From Deltaproteobacteria bacterium (lineage in GTDB: Bacteria > Desulfobacterota > Syntrophorhabdia > Syntrophorhabdales > Syntrophorhabdaceae), in assembly GCA_029553295.1 (NCBI GenBank), contig JAKPCK010000090.1, positions 1-64,000 on the forward strand: a stretch of DNA of 64,000 bases, given 5' to 3'. Position numbers and translations under genes: made by a program. Below the pieces are notes generated by a model, which had not been told where the DNA came from, ran no database searches, and saw only the letters and a program-made list of their open reading frames with translations. The first letter of the stretch is position 1. Each line of letters starts with the position of its first letter. Positions 54,286 to 63,699 of this stretch are shown here, piece by piece.

Positions 54286-55905
54286 ATGGATGTATACAGT
54301 GCATTTCTCGAGGTAGCTAAAAAAGACCCATACAAGCCTGCCCTGTATTTTCTCGGTGAAAAGATGACATTTCTTTTTATCAGGCAGGCAGTAGAACATT
54401 TTTCTTCCGGTCTTACATCCATAGGTGTAAAAGAGGGTGACAGGGTAATGATATATCTCCCTAACACGCCCCAGTGGATAATAAGCTGGCTCTCCATACA
54501 AAAGATAGGCGCTATAGCAGTCCCAATAACACCTATTTATACATCAAGGGATGTGAGATACATTGGCAGTGACTCTGGGGCAAGGACGATAATATGCGCT
54601 GATACAAATTTCGGCTATGTAAAGGAATTAAAAGAAGAGGGGCTCTTTGAATATGTTATTGTCTCTAACCTTGCCGACCTCCTCCCCAATTACAAAAAGT
54701 TTATAGGCATGATGTTTGACAGGATACCAACAGGTAAATCAGGGAAGGGTAAGGGCATATACACATTTTTAAAGATGATGGAGGAGAAAAGATACGATGT
54801 AAGACCGAGCATAGATGAAAAAAACCCCCTTGAGATATTATATACCGGCGGGACTACAAAAAATCCCAAGGGCGTGCCCATAAACCATGCCCTTTTCCTT
54901 GAATCAGTGAGGGCACAGATGGAGGTAAGCTATCCTATAATACCTCCTTCAGAGAATATAGTCCTACAGGGCGGACCACTGTTCCACATATTAGGTCAGG
55001 TATTCGGTCTTGGGCCTCTATGTATAACAGGCGATTGTGTTGTTATTATGCCGAAGGTGAATATCGATGCCTTTCTATCGTCCATTGAGACATACGGAAT
55101 CAAGACATTCTTTGCTGTCCCTGCCCTATACAGGATGATACTGGAACATGATAGGCTTGAATACTACAATCTCTCTTCCCTGAGATACTGTTTCAGTGGT
55201 GGCGATGTCCTTCCTATAGAGATAGCAAGGAGATGGAGGCAGCGCATAGGCAAGGAGATATATGAGGGTTACGGTGCAACAGAGACATGCGGCGGCATCA
55301 CCATGTCCCCTGTAGATATAGAAAGGCCGCCAGGCTCCATAGGTAAGGCATTATCAATAAAAAGGATAAAGATTGTAGATGAGCTTACAGGTGAGGAGGT
55401 AAAGGAGGGAGAGGCTGGGGAACTCCTTGTATCCTCTGAACACATGGTAGACAGATACTGGAACAAAGAAGAGGAGACAAAGGAGGCCTTTGTGGTCATG
55501 GACGGGTTTACCTGGTATAAGACAGGTGATATTGTTAGAAAGGATGAACAGGGCTTCTTCTATTTTGTTGACAGGACAGCCGATACCATAAAACACAAGG
55601 GCTATAGGGTATCATCCTCTGAGATAGAGGCAGCCCTCCAGGACCACCCTGCTGTACTTGCTGCATGTGCCGTTGGTATCCCGGATGAAAAGGTCGGGGA
55701 GAGGATAAAGGCATTTGTGGTCTTGAAGCAGGATGTAAAAGGCATTACAGGTTATGACCTCATCAGATGGTGCAGAGACAGGCTTGCATCATATAAGATA
55801 CCACACTACATAGAGTTTAGGGATATGTTGCCGAAATCAAAGGTGGGCAAGCTCTTAAGAAGGGAATTGAGGCGAGAGGAGAGAAAGCGTCATGAAGAGG
55901 AATAA
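54286..55905 (+). CDS. AMP-forming acyl-CoA ligase
   Basis: 539 residues from ATG 54286, the frame opening at a TTG 15 bases earlier. Adenylation motifs are YTGGTTKNPKGVPINHA, YEGYGATETCGG, YKTGDIV and the catalytic lysine of PKSKVGKLLRREL. It would activate a carboxylate to its CoA thioester. Its place as the last gene of the importer operon suggests uptake-coupled activation. Substrate is undetermined: medium or long fatty acids or an aromatic acid. Confidence 0.92.
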   Translation: MDVYSAFLEVAKKDPYKPALYFLGEKMTFLFIRQAVEHFSSGLTSIGVKEGDRVMIYLPNTPQWIISWLSIQKIGAIAVPITPIYTSRDVRYIGSDSGARTIICADTNFGYVKELKEEGLFEYVIVSNLADLLPNYKKFIGMMFDRIPTGKSGKGKGIYTFLKMMEEKRYDVRPSIDEKNPLEILYTGGTTKNPKGVPINHALFLESVRAQMEVSYPIIPPSENIVLQGGPLFHILGQVFGLGPLCITGDCVVIMPKVNIDAFLSSIETYGIKTFFAVPALYRMILEHDRLEYYNLSSLRYCFSGGDVLPIEIARRWRQRIGKEIYEGYGATETCGGITMSPVDIERPPGSIGKALSIKRIKIVDELTGEEVKEGEAGELLVSSEHMVDRYWNKEEETKEAFVVMDGFTWYKTGDIVRKDEQGFFYFVDRTADTIKHKGYRVSSSEIEAALQDHPAVLAACAVGIPDEKVGERIKAFVVLKQDVKGITGYDLIRWCRDRLASYKIPHYIEFRDMLPKSKVGKLLRRELRREERKRHEEE

Positions 55906-56080
55906 TATCATAAACGGCTATATGAATAATTATCTAACCTGCCCTGGCATAAGGGTTGTATCCAAAATAGAGACTATATAAAGATTCGAAGTTTTCTTAT
56001 AGATGTGGGATTTAGACTGTCAGGTAAAGATTGAAGATGAAAAAGTATTCAAGGTATCCTAAAAACAAGAGGGAAATATA

Positions 56081-56110
56081 TTGACTTTAACCATAAGTTT
56101 GGGTTTTAAT
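56081..56110 (+). promoter_or_regulatory. Candidate promoter of the rpsU-rpoD operon
   Basis: TTGACT (56081-56086) and TTTAAT (56105-56110) are 18 bp apart, about 70 bases before rpsU. The 277-bp gap after the ligase otherwise shows nothing recognisable. Confidence 0.5.
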
Positions 56111-56182
56111 AGTTTGTTTTTTTAAATATGGAGATAAGATATTTTAAATATAAATCTTTAATATGGAGGGAGGGAAAAATGA

Positions 56183-56392
56183 ATGCCAGCAGTTATAGTA
56201 AGGGATGGAGAATCGTTCGAAAGTGCCCTAAGAAGATTTAAAAAGCAGTGCGAGAAGACGGGTATACTCTCTGAGATCAAGAAGAGGGAACATTACGAAA
56301 AGCCCAGCGTAAAGAGGAAAAAAAAGATACTCGCTGCTAAAAAAAGGGCACTGAAGAAGATCAAAAGAACAATGGATAAGGGTCTTTATTAA
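56183..56392 (+). CDS. rpsU: 30S ribosomal protein S21
   Basis: 69 residues; [20 protein letters not shown] and the basic tail are characteristic. GGAGGGAGGG precedes the start. It is the first gene of the macromolecular-synthesis operon. Confidence 0.96.
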   Translation: MPAVIVRDGESFESALRRFKKQCEKTGILSEIKKREHYEKPSVKRKKKILAAKKRALKKIKRTMDKGLY

Positions 56393-56394
56393 TA

Positions 56395-56844
56395 ATGGAA
56401 TTTAAGTCCAAGATAGAGCAGGGACTCAAAGATGCCATAAAAAACAGGGATACCACAAAGGTATCGACCTACAGGATGCTCCTTGCAGCTATTAAAAACA
56501 AAGAGGTGGAAAAGATAAGACCCATCACAGAGGAGGAGTTTTTTTCTATTGTAAGGTCCTCTGTAAAACAGAGGCTTGAGTCTATAGAGGGATTCAAAAA
56601 AGGCAACAGACAGGACCTTATAGAAAAGGAGGAGAAAGAACTGGAGCTCTTAAAAGAGCTTTTGCCCGCATCACTATCAGAGGAGCAACTCGTCAAGGAG
56701 ATAGACGAGGCTATTTTGAGCCTTGAGGTCACCGGAAAGAAGGATATGGGTAAGGTAATAAAATTTCTATTAGGGAAATACCCCGGGAGGATAGACGGTA
56801 AAGTGTTAAGCGAACTGGTGCTTAAAAGACTATCATCCAAATAG
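56395..56844 (+). CDS. yqeY: YqeY/GatB-domain protein
   Basis: 149 residues, helical; begins with KSKIEQGLKDAIKNRDTTKV and has LLPASLSEEQL and KKDMGKVIKFL, typical of the YqeY family related to the tail of GatB. It often follows rpsU. Suspected to act on tRNA-dependent amidation, but unproven. Confidence 0.92.
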   Translation: MEFKSKIEQGLKDAIKNRDTTKVSTYRMLLAAIKNKEVEKIRPITEEEFFSIVRSSVKQRLESIEGFKKGNRQDLIEKEEKELELLKELLPASLSEEQLVKEIDEAILSLEVTGKKDMGKVIKFLLGKYPGRIDGKVLSELVLKRLSSK

Positions 56845-56863
56845 GTAGTCATAAAAGCCCTTT

Positions 56864-59164
56864 ATGATTGATAAGACACTTTCATATATAGATTATACAA
56901 AGCTGATTGATTTTCTTCATACCTTCTCCACCACACCCTTTGTAAAAGAGACTTTATCTCAGATTAAACCCTTAAATAAAACAGAAGAGATAGCAGAGCG
57001 CCAGGATAAAATTGAGGCGGTTATAGAGGTTATGAAATGGGATGGAAAGATCCCCCTCTATAATGCCTCTGATATAAGGGATATACTCAAGAGGCTCTCT
57101 ATAAAGGATGCCCTCCTGGAGATTAGGGAACTGCTCCAGCTCTCTGATTTTTTAAGGTCATGTCAGGAGACCTTAAATTTCTTAAAAAAGACATTTAACA
57201 AGAAACAATTCATAGATGATATATTAGCTCGGATAAAACCGCTGCCGGCAGTATATCAGAAGATAACCAAGACAATAAACATTGAGGGTTTCATAGAGGA
57301 CACAGCCACCTATGAATTATCCAGGATAAGGACAGACCTGCATATAAACAGGGAGAGGATAAGAAAACTCCTTGAAAGGATAATGGAGAGGGAGGCAGTG
57401 AGGCCCATAATACAGGATGTCTATATATCCCTGAGAAACAGCAGATATGTCATACCATTAAAACCAAACTTTAATCAGGTGCTCAAGGGGATTGTCCATG
57501 ACTACTCCCATTCCCTAAAGACATCCTTTGTTGAGCCCATGGAATGCGTTGAGCTCAACAATGCGATAAATATCTTAGAAAATGAGGAAAAAGAAGAGGA
57601 AAAGAGGATATTGAAAGACCTAACTGCCTTTGCAGCGAGGTTTAAAGAGGAGATAGAGGCTAATCTTGAGGCAATAAAGGAGCTCGATATATACCAGACC
57701 CTTGCCTTATTCAGCATCCAGTTTAATTGCGTGAGGCCAGAGGTTTTGCCAGGTATCAGTCTTGACATAAAGGCTGCTGTCAATCCATTCATATACCTAT
57801 CCAGAAAAGACAAGACAGTCCCTATAGATATATTCATGGAGAAGGAAAAAAAGGCTATGATAATTAGCGGTCCAAACGCCGGGGGCAAGACTGCTGCCCT
57901 GAAGACCGCTGGATTGCTCTCGGCAATGGCGCTGGCAGGTCTATTTATCCCTGCTGCAGGCAGGCCCCAGGTTCCTCTGTTTTCCCATATCTTTGCCATT
58001 ATAGGGGATGAACAGGACATATCCATGGAACTGAGCAGTTTTACAGCCCACATGAAGACCATAACAGAACTCTACAACAGGGCAAGGGGGGATGAGCTCA
58101 TACTCATTGATGAGATAGGCGGTAATACAGAGCCTCAGGAGGCATCTGCCATATCCATGGCTGTGATAGATGCCTTTGTAGAGAAAGGCTCAAGGGTCAT
58201 AGTGACGACACATCTAAATCTCCTCAAGTCATACGGATACACAAAACCCTTTGCCATCAATGTGGCCACTGATTTTGACCCGGATACCATGAGACCGAGA
58301 TATAGGTTGACCTATGGACTTGCAGGATACAGCAATGCCATAAATGTAGCAAAGAATATATCTGTCCCTGAGAGGATAATAGAAAAGAGCTATGAATATC
58401 TGGGTTCCCAGGAACACATGCTCAATGAACTTATAAGCTCCCTTAAACAGAAAAAACACGAGGTGGAGCATGAACTGGAAGAGGCAAAAAAGATAAAGGA
58501 GGATTTGAGAAAGAGGTTATCCCTTCTCAAAGAAAAAAGGGATGAGTACCTCAGGTCTTTGGAGGAAAAATATCGCATAAGGCTTGATGAGCTGGAGCTG
58601 GAGATAGAGGAGATAAGAAAGGAGATTGCAAAAAGAGACAGGGCATCCCTTAAGTCTGCAAGACAAAAGGTTGCAACACTGAGGAGGGAGCATATAAGGG
58701 AGGCAGGGCCAGAACACGAGGATATAAAGATAGGAGACTATGTCCAGATAAAGAATCTCGGGATCAAGGGATATATTGCTGATTTAGATGAGGACGGTGA
58801 AACTGCTGAGGTTGTCATGGGCAATCTCAGGACAAAGATAAACAGGGGGTTTATCTCAAGGCTGCCGAAAAACGAAAAAAAATCTATGTTCAATGAAAAA
58901 CCTCAGGTGAGTGTAGAATATGAACATATAAGCGAGCCCCAGATAAATATCATGGGGATGAGGGTTGAGGAGGCGCTAGAGGAGCTTGACAGGTTTGTGG
59001 ACAGAGCTATTGTCCAGGGTGTTCAGAAGATTCGGGTGCTCCACGGTATAGGCACAGGCAGGCTCATGAATGCTGTTAGGAAACACTTTGCCGATACAAA
59101 ATACATAAAAGGCATAATAAGGGATGAGAAAAATACAGGCATAACGATTCTGGAGCTTATATGA
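56864..59164 (+). CDS. mutS2: MutS2 (ribosome-rescue/recombination ATPase)
   Basis: 766 residues: helical lever region, MutS-type ATPase with GPNAGGKTAALKTAG and LILIDEIGGNTEPQEASA, a long coiled coil (about 510-610), and a C-terminal Smr domain with LHGIGTGRLMNAVRKHF. The usual LDLR motif at the start of the Smr domain reads INIMG, which may cost it nuclease activity. It overlaps dnaG by 4 bp. Confidence 0.95.
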   Translation: MIDKTLSYIDYTKLIDFLHTFSTTPFVKETLSQIKPLNKTEEIAERQDKIEAVIEVMKWDGKIPLYNASDIRDILKRLSIKDALLEIRELLQLSDFLRSCQETLNFLKKTFNKKQFIDDILARIKPLPAVYQKITKTINIEGFIEDTATYELSRIRTDLHINRERIRKLLERIMEREAVRPIIQDVYISLRNSRYVIPLKPNFNQVLKGIVHDYSHSLKTSFVEPMECVELNNAINILENEEKEEEKRILKDLTAFAARFKEEIEANLEAIKELDIYQTLALFSIQFNCVRPEVLPGISLDIKAAVNPFIYLSRKDKTVPIDIFMEKEKKAMIISGPNAGGKTAALKTAGLLSAMALAGLFIPAAGRPQVPLFSHIFAIIGDEQDISMELSSFTAHMKTITELYNRARGDELILIDEIGGNTEPQEASAISMAVIDAFVEKGSRVIVTTHLNLLKSYGYTKPFAINVATDFDPDTMRPRYRLTYGLAGYSNAINVAKNISVPERIIEKSYEYLGSQEHMLNELISSLKQKKHEVEHELEEAKKIKEDLRKRLSLLKEKRDEYLRSLEEKYRIRLDELELEIEEIRKEIAKRDRASLKSARQKVATLRREHIREAGPEHEDIKIGDYVQIKNLGIKGYIADLDEDGETAEVVMGNLRTKINRGFISRLPKNEKKSMFNEKPQVSVEYEHISEPQINIMGMRVEEALEELDRFVDRAIVQGVQKIRVLHGIGTGRLMNAVRKHFADTKYIKGIIRDEKNTGITILELI

Positions 59165-60861
59165 CAGGCAATCTTGATGAGATACTTTCAAAGATAGATA
59201 TACTTGATGTTGTATCTCAGTATGTAAAGCTCAGGAAGGCAGGAAAGGATTATGTTGGACTATGCCCCTTTCATCAAGAGAAGACCCCGTCTTTCACCGT
59301 GAGTAGAGAGAAACAGATATTCTATTGTTTTGGCTGTCACGAAGGCGGAAATCTTGTGCACTTTGTCATGAAGTATGAAAACCTGAACTTTGGGGAGGCT
59401 ATTGAGGCATTAGCAAGACAATACGGTATAAAGCTATCAAGGGGTATGGGTTCTAAGAGGTCTAATCTCTTTGATGCCATGTGGAGGCTTTCAGAATACT
59501 ATGTAAAAAACCTCAAAGACTCTCCAAATGCCATGCAATATCTCTTAAAAAGGGGTATAAACAGGGATACTATAGAAGAATTCAGGATAGGGTTTAGCGA
59601 CAGGAAGATTGATTTCAAGAGATTTCTCAAGGACACAGGGATTTCATTGGATCTATTGATGGGAACAGGGATAATAAGGACATCTAACAGTGAGGTCTAT
59701 GACATATTCAGGGGCAGGATAATAATACCCATATTCGATATAAACAGGAGGATTATAGGCTTTGGCGGCAGGGCTATGGAAAAGGATGCCCTACCAAAAT
59801 ATATAAATTCCCCTGAGTCATCCATATATTCCAAGAGGACGTCCCTTTTTGGGCTCGATAAAACAAGAAAACATATAAGTGATGCAGATGAGGTGTATAT
59901 TGTAGAGGGATATTTTGATTTCATATCTCTCTATATAAATGGATTTAACAACATTGTGGCGACGCTTGGTACATCTATAACAAAAGAGCAGCTAACAAAA
60001 CTGAAAAACTATACTGAAAACATAACCCTCATGCTGGATGGAGACGAGGCAGGGGTCAAAAGCGCCCTCCGCTTGATAGGCCTCTTCTCGGAGATGGATA
60101 TAAATGCCAGGGTGGTTATACTCCCACAGGGACATGACCCTGATAGCTTTATAAGGCAGCAGGGCAAAGAGAGACTTATGGATATCTTAAAAGAAAAAAG
60201 GCCTATCCTTGACTTTTATCTTGATTTTCATATGAAAAAGAGCGGGGTTAATAGCCTTGAGGGGAGGCTGTCTTTTATAAGGAGTGTAATGCCCTATATA
60301 GAAAATATACAGAACGATTTAAAAAAGAGCATCTATATCAAAAGGGTCTCTGAGCTTACCCATGTGGAAGAGCATCTTTTCTGGGATGGAAAGAGGACAA
60401 AGGCATTACAGGAGGCCGATGGTTTTGAAAATACAAGGGATATCATAGGGAAAAAAGTAATAGGTATCCTTATGAATAATCCCAACCTAATTGTATTCTT
60501 TAAGGAAAAGGGGGTGATGAAGTTCATAAAAGAGGGCACCATTAAACAGGTTCTCCAGATGATACTGGACCATTATGAAAAATCCATGGGTTTTGAGGTG
60601 AATGCCTTTATCAACAGCATGGAGGACCAGCAATTAAAGACCATTGTATGTGAATCTGCCCTCGATAGATTTGAATGTACAGAAGAGGAGTTGGAGAGGA
60701 TACTCCTTGATTATCTGAGACATGTGGAAAAAAAATTTATAAAAGATGAACTGGTAAAGATAACGAAGAAACTTTCAGAGGCGGAAAAAAGGGGTGACGA
60801 TGTGGTTATTATGGGTCTGCTTAATGAAAAAAGGCAGGTCCTGGCACTTTTAAAAAAATAA
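59161..60861 (+). CDS. dnaG: DNA primase DnaG
   Basis: 566 residues. Zinc-binding domain [16 protein letters not shown]...[10 protein letters not shown], the RNAP-like core ([23 protein letters not shown] toprim motif) and a helicase-interacting C terminus are present. Coupled to mutS2 through an ATGA overlap and 16 bp before rpoD. Confidence 0.97.
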   Translation: MTGNLDEILSKIDILDVVSQYVKLRKAGKDYVGLCPFHQEKTPSFTVSREKQIFYCFGCHEGGNLVHFVMKYENLNFGEAIEALARQYGIKLSRGMGSKRSNLFDAMWRLSEYYVKNLKDSPNAMQYLLKRGINRDTIEEFRIGFSDRKIDFKRFLKDTGISLDLLMGTGIIRTSNSEVYDIFRGRIIIPIFDINRRIIGFGGRAMEKDALPKYINSPESSIYSKRTSLFGLDKTRKHISDADEVYIVEGYFDFISLYINGFNNIVATLGTSITKEQLTKLKNYTENITLMLDGDEAGVKSALRLIGLFSEMDINARVVILPQGHDPDSFIRQQGKERLMDILKEKRPILDFYLDFHMKKSGVNSLEGRLSFIRSVMPYIENIQNDLKKSIYIKRVSELTHVEEHLFWDGKRTKALQEADGFENTRDIIGKKVIGILMNNPNLIVFFKEKGVMKFIKEGTIKQVLQMILDHYEKSMGFEVNAFINSMEDQQLKTIVCESALDRFECTEEELERILLDYLRHVEKKFIKDELVKITKKLSEAEKRGDDVVIMGLLNEKRQVLALLKK

Positions 60862-60877
60862 AATAAGTGAGGTAACC

Positions 60878-62413
60878 ATGCCTGACAAAGTGAAAGATTT
60901 TTTTGGTTTTGATGAAAACAAGGAACAAAAAGAGTTTTCATCTATATTGGTTAAGGCCGAAAGAAGCGAGACTATCTTTGATGAGATGGATATATTTGAG
61001 ATTAATGAAGACAATGGGACGATTATAGCAGGGAATGACAGATTTGAAGAGATATTCAGCGAAGAACTTGAGGGCTTTCATGAAGGTGATATTGGAAACC
61101 CTGTACGACACTACATAAGGGAGATGAGCAACCTGTCCCTTCTCACCAGGGAGGGTGAAAAAGAGATTGCAGTAAGGATGGAGGAGGCAAAGGAGGAGGT
61201 CAAGCAGATTATCCTCTCCTTCCCGGGTACTGTAAAGGAACTCATCAATGTCCTTTCTGCATTAAAGACATCTAAGATGTCTGCCAGGGATGTGACATTG
61301 GATATTGATGATGACGATTGTAATGATGTAGAGCTTGAATTTCAAAAGGATAGGCTCATAAAAAAGCTCGAGGCAATAAAGAGTATATATACAGGTAAGA
61401 AAAACCTCTCTAAAAAGGACTGGGATGAGATTAAGGGCATCATAACAGACCTTAATCTTACGAGAAAGATAATCGATAAGATTGTCTGGAGGATGAAAAG
61501 ATACATTGATAAGATAGAAAAAACAGAGAATGAGATAGAGAGATTAAGGAGAAAAGGCAAGAAAGACAATGACAAGAATATTATTATGCTCACCAAAAGG
61601 CTTGAGAAGATAGACCTTGAATCAGGTATATCCCCTGATGTCTTAAAAGACTATCTAAAAAAGATAGAGGACGCAGAAAAGAGGTGTCTTAGCGCAAAGA
61701 ACGAACTTGTTAAGTCGAATTTAAGGCTTGTTGTAAGTCTGGCAAAGAAATATACAAACAGGGGGCTGTCTCTATTAGACCTTATCCAGGAAGGCAATAT
61801 AGGGCTTATGAAGGCTGTTGACAGGTTTGAGTATAAAAGAGGATACAAATTTAGCACCTATGCCACATGGTGGATAAGGCAGTCTATAACCAGGGCTCTG
61901 GCTGACCAGTCAAGGACTATAAGGATACCTGTCCATATGATAGAGACGATAAACAAGATAATCAGGGTCTCCCGTGAACTTGTACAGGAACTGGGCAGGG
62001 AGCCGTTTCCCGATGAGATTGCTGAGAGGGTTGGTTTTTGTGTGGATAAGGTAAGAAAGGCATTAAGGATAACAAGAGAGCCCATATCTCTTGAGACCCC
62101 CATAGGGGACGATGAGGATACCCATCTTGCAGACTTTGTAGAGGATAAGGCATCGCCTACACCCCAGGATACTGCCATATATGGTGACCTCGTTAACCAG
62201 CTCAATGCAGTCCTGGCAACCCTTACACCGAGGGAGGAGAAGGTGATAAGGAAGCGATTCGGGATCGGGGAAAAATATGACCATACCCTTGAGGAGGTTG
62301 GCCAGATATTTGAGGTAACAAGGGAGCGGATCAGGCAGATAGAGGCAAAGGCCCTTAGAAAATTAAAACACCCTGTAAGGTCAACAAAATTGAGATGTTT
62401 TGTAGAAACTTGA
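60878..62413 (+). CDS. rpoD: RNA polymerase sigma factor RpoD (sigma-70)
   Basis: 511 residues. Region 1.2 includes [21 protein letters not shown], then a long charged non-conserved segment (about 140-265), region 2 with [19 protein letters not shown] and [17 protein letters not shown], region 3 and region 4 with [17 protein letters not shown]. There is no E. coli-like region 1.1 at the short acidic N terminus. It ends the operon. Confidence 0.98.
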   Translation: MPDKVKDFFGFDENKEQKEFSSILVKAERSETIFDEMDIFEINEDNGTIIAGNDRFEEIFSEELEGFHEGDIGNPVRHYIREMSNLSLLTREGEKEIAVRMEEAKEEVKQIILSFPGTVKELINVLSALKTSKMSARDVTLDIDDDDCNDVELEFQKDRLIKKLEAIKSIYTGKKNLSKKDWDEIKGIITDLNLTRKIIDKIVWRMKRYIDKIEKTENEIERLRRKGKKDNDKNIIMLTKRLEKIDLESGISPDVLKDYLKKIEDAEKRCLSAKNELVKSNLRLVVSLAKKYTNRGLSLLDLIQEGNIGLMKAVDRFEYKRGYKFSTYATWWIRQSITRALADQSRTIRIPVHMIETINKIIRVSRELVQELGREPFPDEIAERVGFCVDKVRKALRITREPISLETPIGDDEDTHLADFVEDKASPTPQDTAIYGDLVNQLNAVLATLTPREEKVIRKRFGIGEKYDHTLEEVGQIFEVTRERIRQIEAKALRKLKHPVRSTKLRCFVET

Positions 62414-62432
62414 AAAACAAGCTTAATTTTGC

Positions 62433-62461
62433 TTGACAAAAATTTTACATTAAAATATTGT
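62433..62461 (+). promoter_or_regulatory. Predicted promoter of the acyl-CoA dehydrogenase gene
   Basis: A perfect TTGACA (62433-62438) and TATTGT (62456-62461) are 17 bp apart. The -35 overlaps the arm of a CAAGC/GCTTG inverted repeat (62418-62435), which may be the weak rpoD terminator. Confidence 0.65.
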
Positions 62462-62467
62462 ATACAA
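62458..62467. promoter_or_regulatory. Possible GntR-type operator
   Basis: TTGTATACAA is a perfect 10-bp palindrome overlapping the -10. It is similar to sites bound by some FadR/VanR-like GntR regulators, so repression of fatty or aromatic acid genes is an inference. Confidence 0.45.
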
Positions 62468-62502
62468 AATTATCATCTACTTTCTTATAAGGAGGGGTTT
62501 TT

Positions 62503-63651
62503 ATGGATTTTGCCTTAACAGAACAGCAGGAGTTTTTTAAAAAGGTTATAGTTGATACAGTGGATAAAATGGTTGCCCCAAAGGCCCAGGAGATAGATGA
62601 AAAGGATGAATTTCCATGGGAGTTATGGAAAGAATTTACAGGTCTTGGATACCTTGGACTCCGGTATCCGGAAGAAATAGGGGGTATGAATGCAGATAAG
62701 ATAATGTGCATGACCTTTTATGAAGAGATTGCAAGGGGCTCTGTAGGGTTTGCCCAGAGCGTTATTATGAATATCCTTATGGGGACGTATTTTATATACA
62801 GATTCGGGAACGATTCTATAAAGGAGAGGTGCCTCTATCCTGCCATGAGGGGTGAGAAGATAGCCACCATGTGTTTCACTGAGGACCAGTCCGGCTCAGA
62901 CCTTGGTGCAACCAGGACAACTGCTGTAAAAGACGGAAACGGCTGGAGGATAAACGGCACTAAAATGTGGATTACAAATGGCCCTATCTGTGATTTCTGT
63001 ACTGTTTTAGCCACCACTGACCCTTCCAAGGGATTAAAAGGCCTGAATTTCTTCCTTGTAGAAAAGGGGACGCCCGGGTTTTCCAGCGGACAGGTTCTGA
63101 ATAAGCTCGGTTGTAGGGGGACTGTGACTGGTGAGCTTGTCTTTGATAATGTATGGGTGCCAGATGAAAATTTTCTTGGCGATGAGCTGGGAAAAGGGGT
63201 AATATATGTAGGCGATATACTCGATGAGGTAAGGCTGATGACAGGGGCTATGGCACTGGGTATAGCAAAAGGTGCATATAATGAGGGGCTTGAATTTGCC
63301 AAGAAACGTGTAGCCTTTGGGCAACCCATAGGAAACTATCAGCTTATAAGGGAGAAGTTCGCTGATATGGATACCCTTATGAATGCAGCAAGGCTTATGA
63401 TATATCATGGGGCATGGATGCTGGAAAACGGGATGGACAGCAGGCTTATTGCTGCTGAGGCAAAGATGTTTGCCACAGAGGTCTGTCTCAAGGTTGTCGA
63501 TGAGGTGACGAGGATATACGGTGCCAATGCCTTTGCCTATGAATACACACCGCAGAGATATTTCAGGGATGCAAGATTCCTCCTTTATGGAGGTGGCACC
63601 CATGAGGTATTAAAGGATTTTATAGGCAGGACCATTATAGGAAAGCTTTAA
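62503..63651 (+). CDS. Acyl-CoA dehydrogenase
   Basis: 382-residue flavoenzyme. CFTEDQSGSDLGATRTTAVK and GTKMWITNGPICDFC bind FAD and substrate. The short-chain-type catalytic glutamate (YEGT) is replaced: the end reads LYGGGTHEVLKDFIGR, like long-chain/isovaleryl-type enzymes. Glu242 in LDEVRLM is then the likely base. AAGGAGGGG precedes the ATG. etfB follows, giving its electron acceptor. Confidence 0.93.
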   Translation: MDFALTEQQEFFKKVIVDTVDKMVAPKAQEIDEKDEFPWELWKEFTGLGYLGLRYPEEIGGMNADKIMCMTFYEEIARGSVGFAQSVIMNILMGTYFIYRFGNDSIKERCLYPAMRGEKIATMCFTEDQSGSDLGATRTTAVKDGNGWRINGTKMWITNGPICDFCTVLATTDPSKGLKGLNFFLVEKGTPGFSSGQVLNKLGCRGTVTGELVFDNVWVPDENFLGDELGKGVIYVGDILDEVRLMTGAMALGIAKGAYNEGLEFAKKRVAFGQPIGNYQLIREKFADMDTLMNAARLMIYHGAWMLENGMDSRLIAAEAKMFATEVCLKVVDEVTRIYGANAFAYEYTPQRYFRDARFLLYGGGTHEVLKDFIGRTIIGKL

Positions 63652-63699
63652 TCTCATCGTAATCGGGTGTCTGATTTATAATGATAAGGAGGCAAAAAG

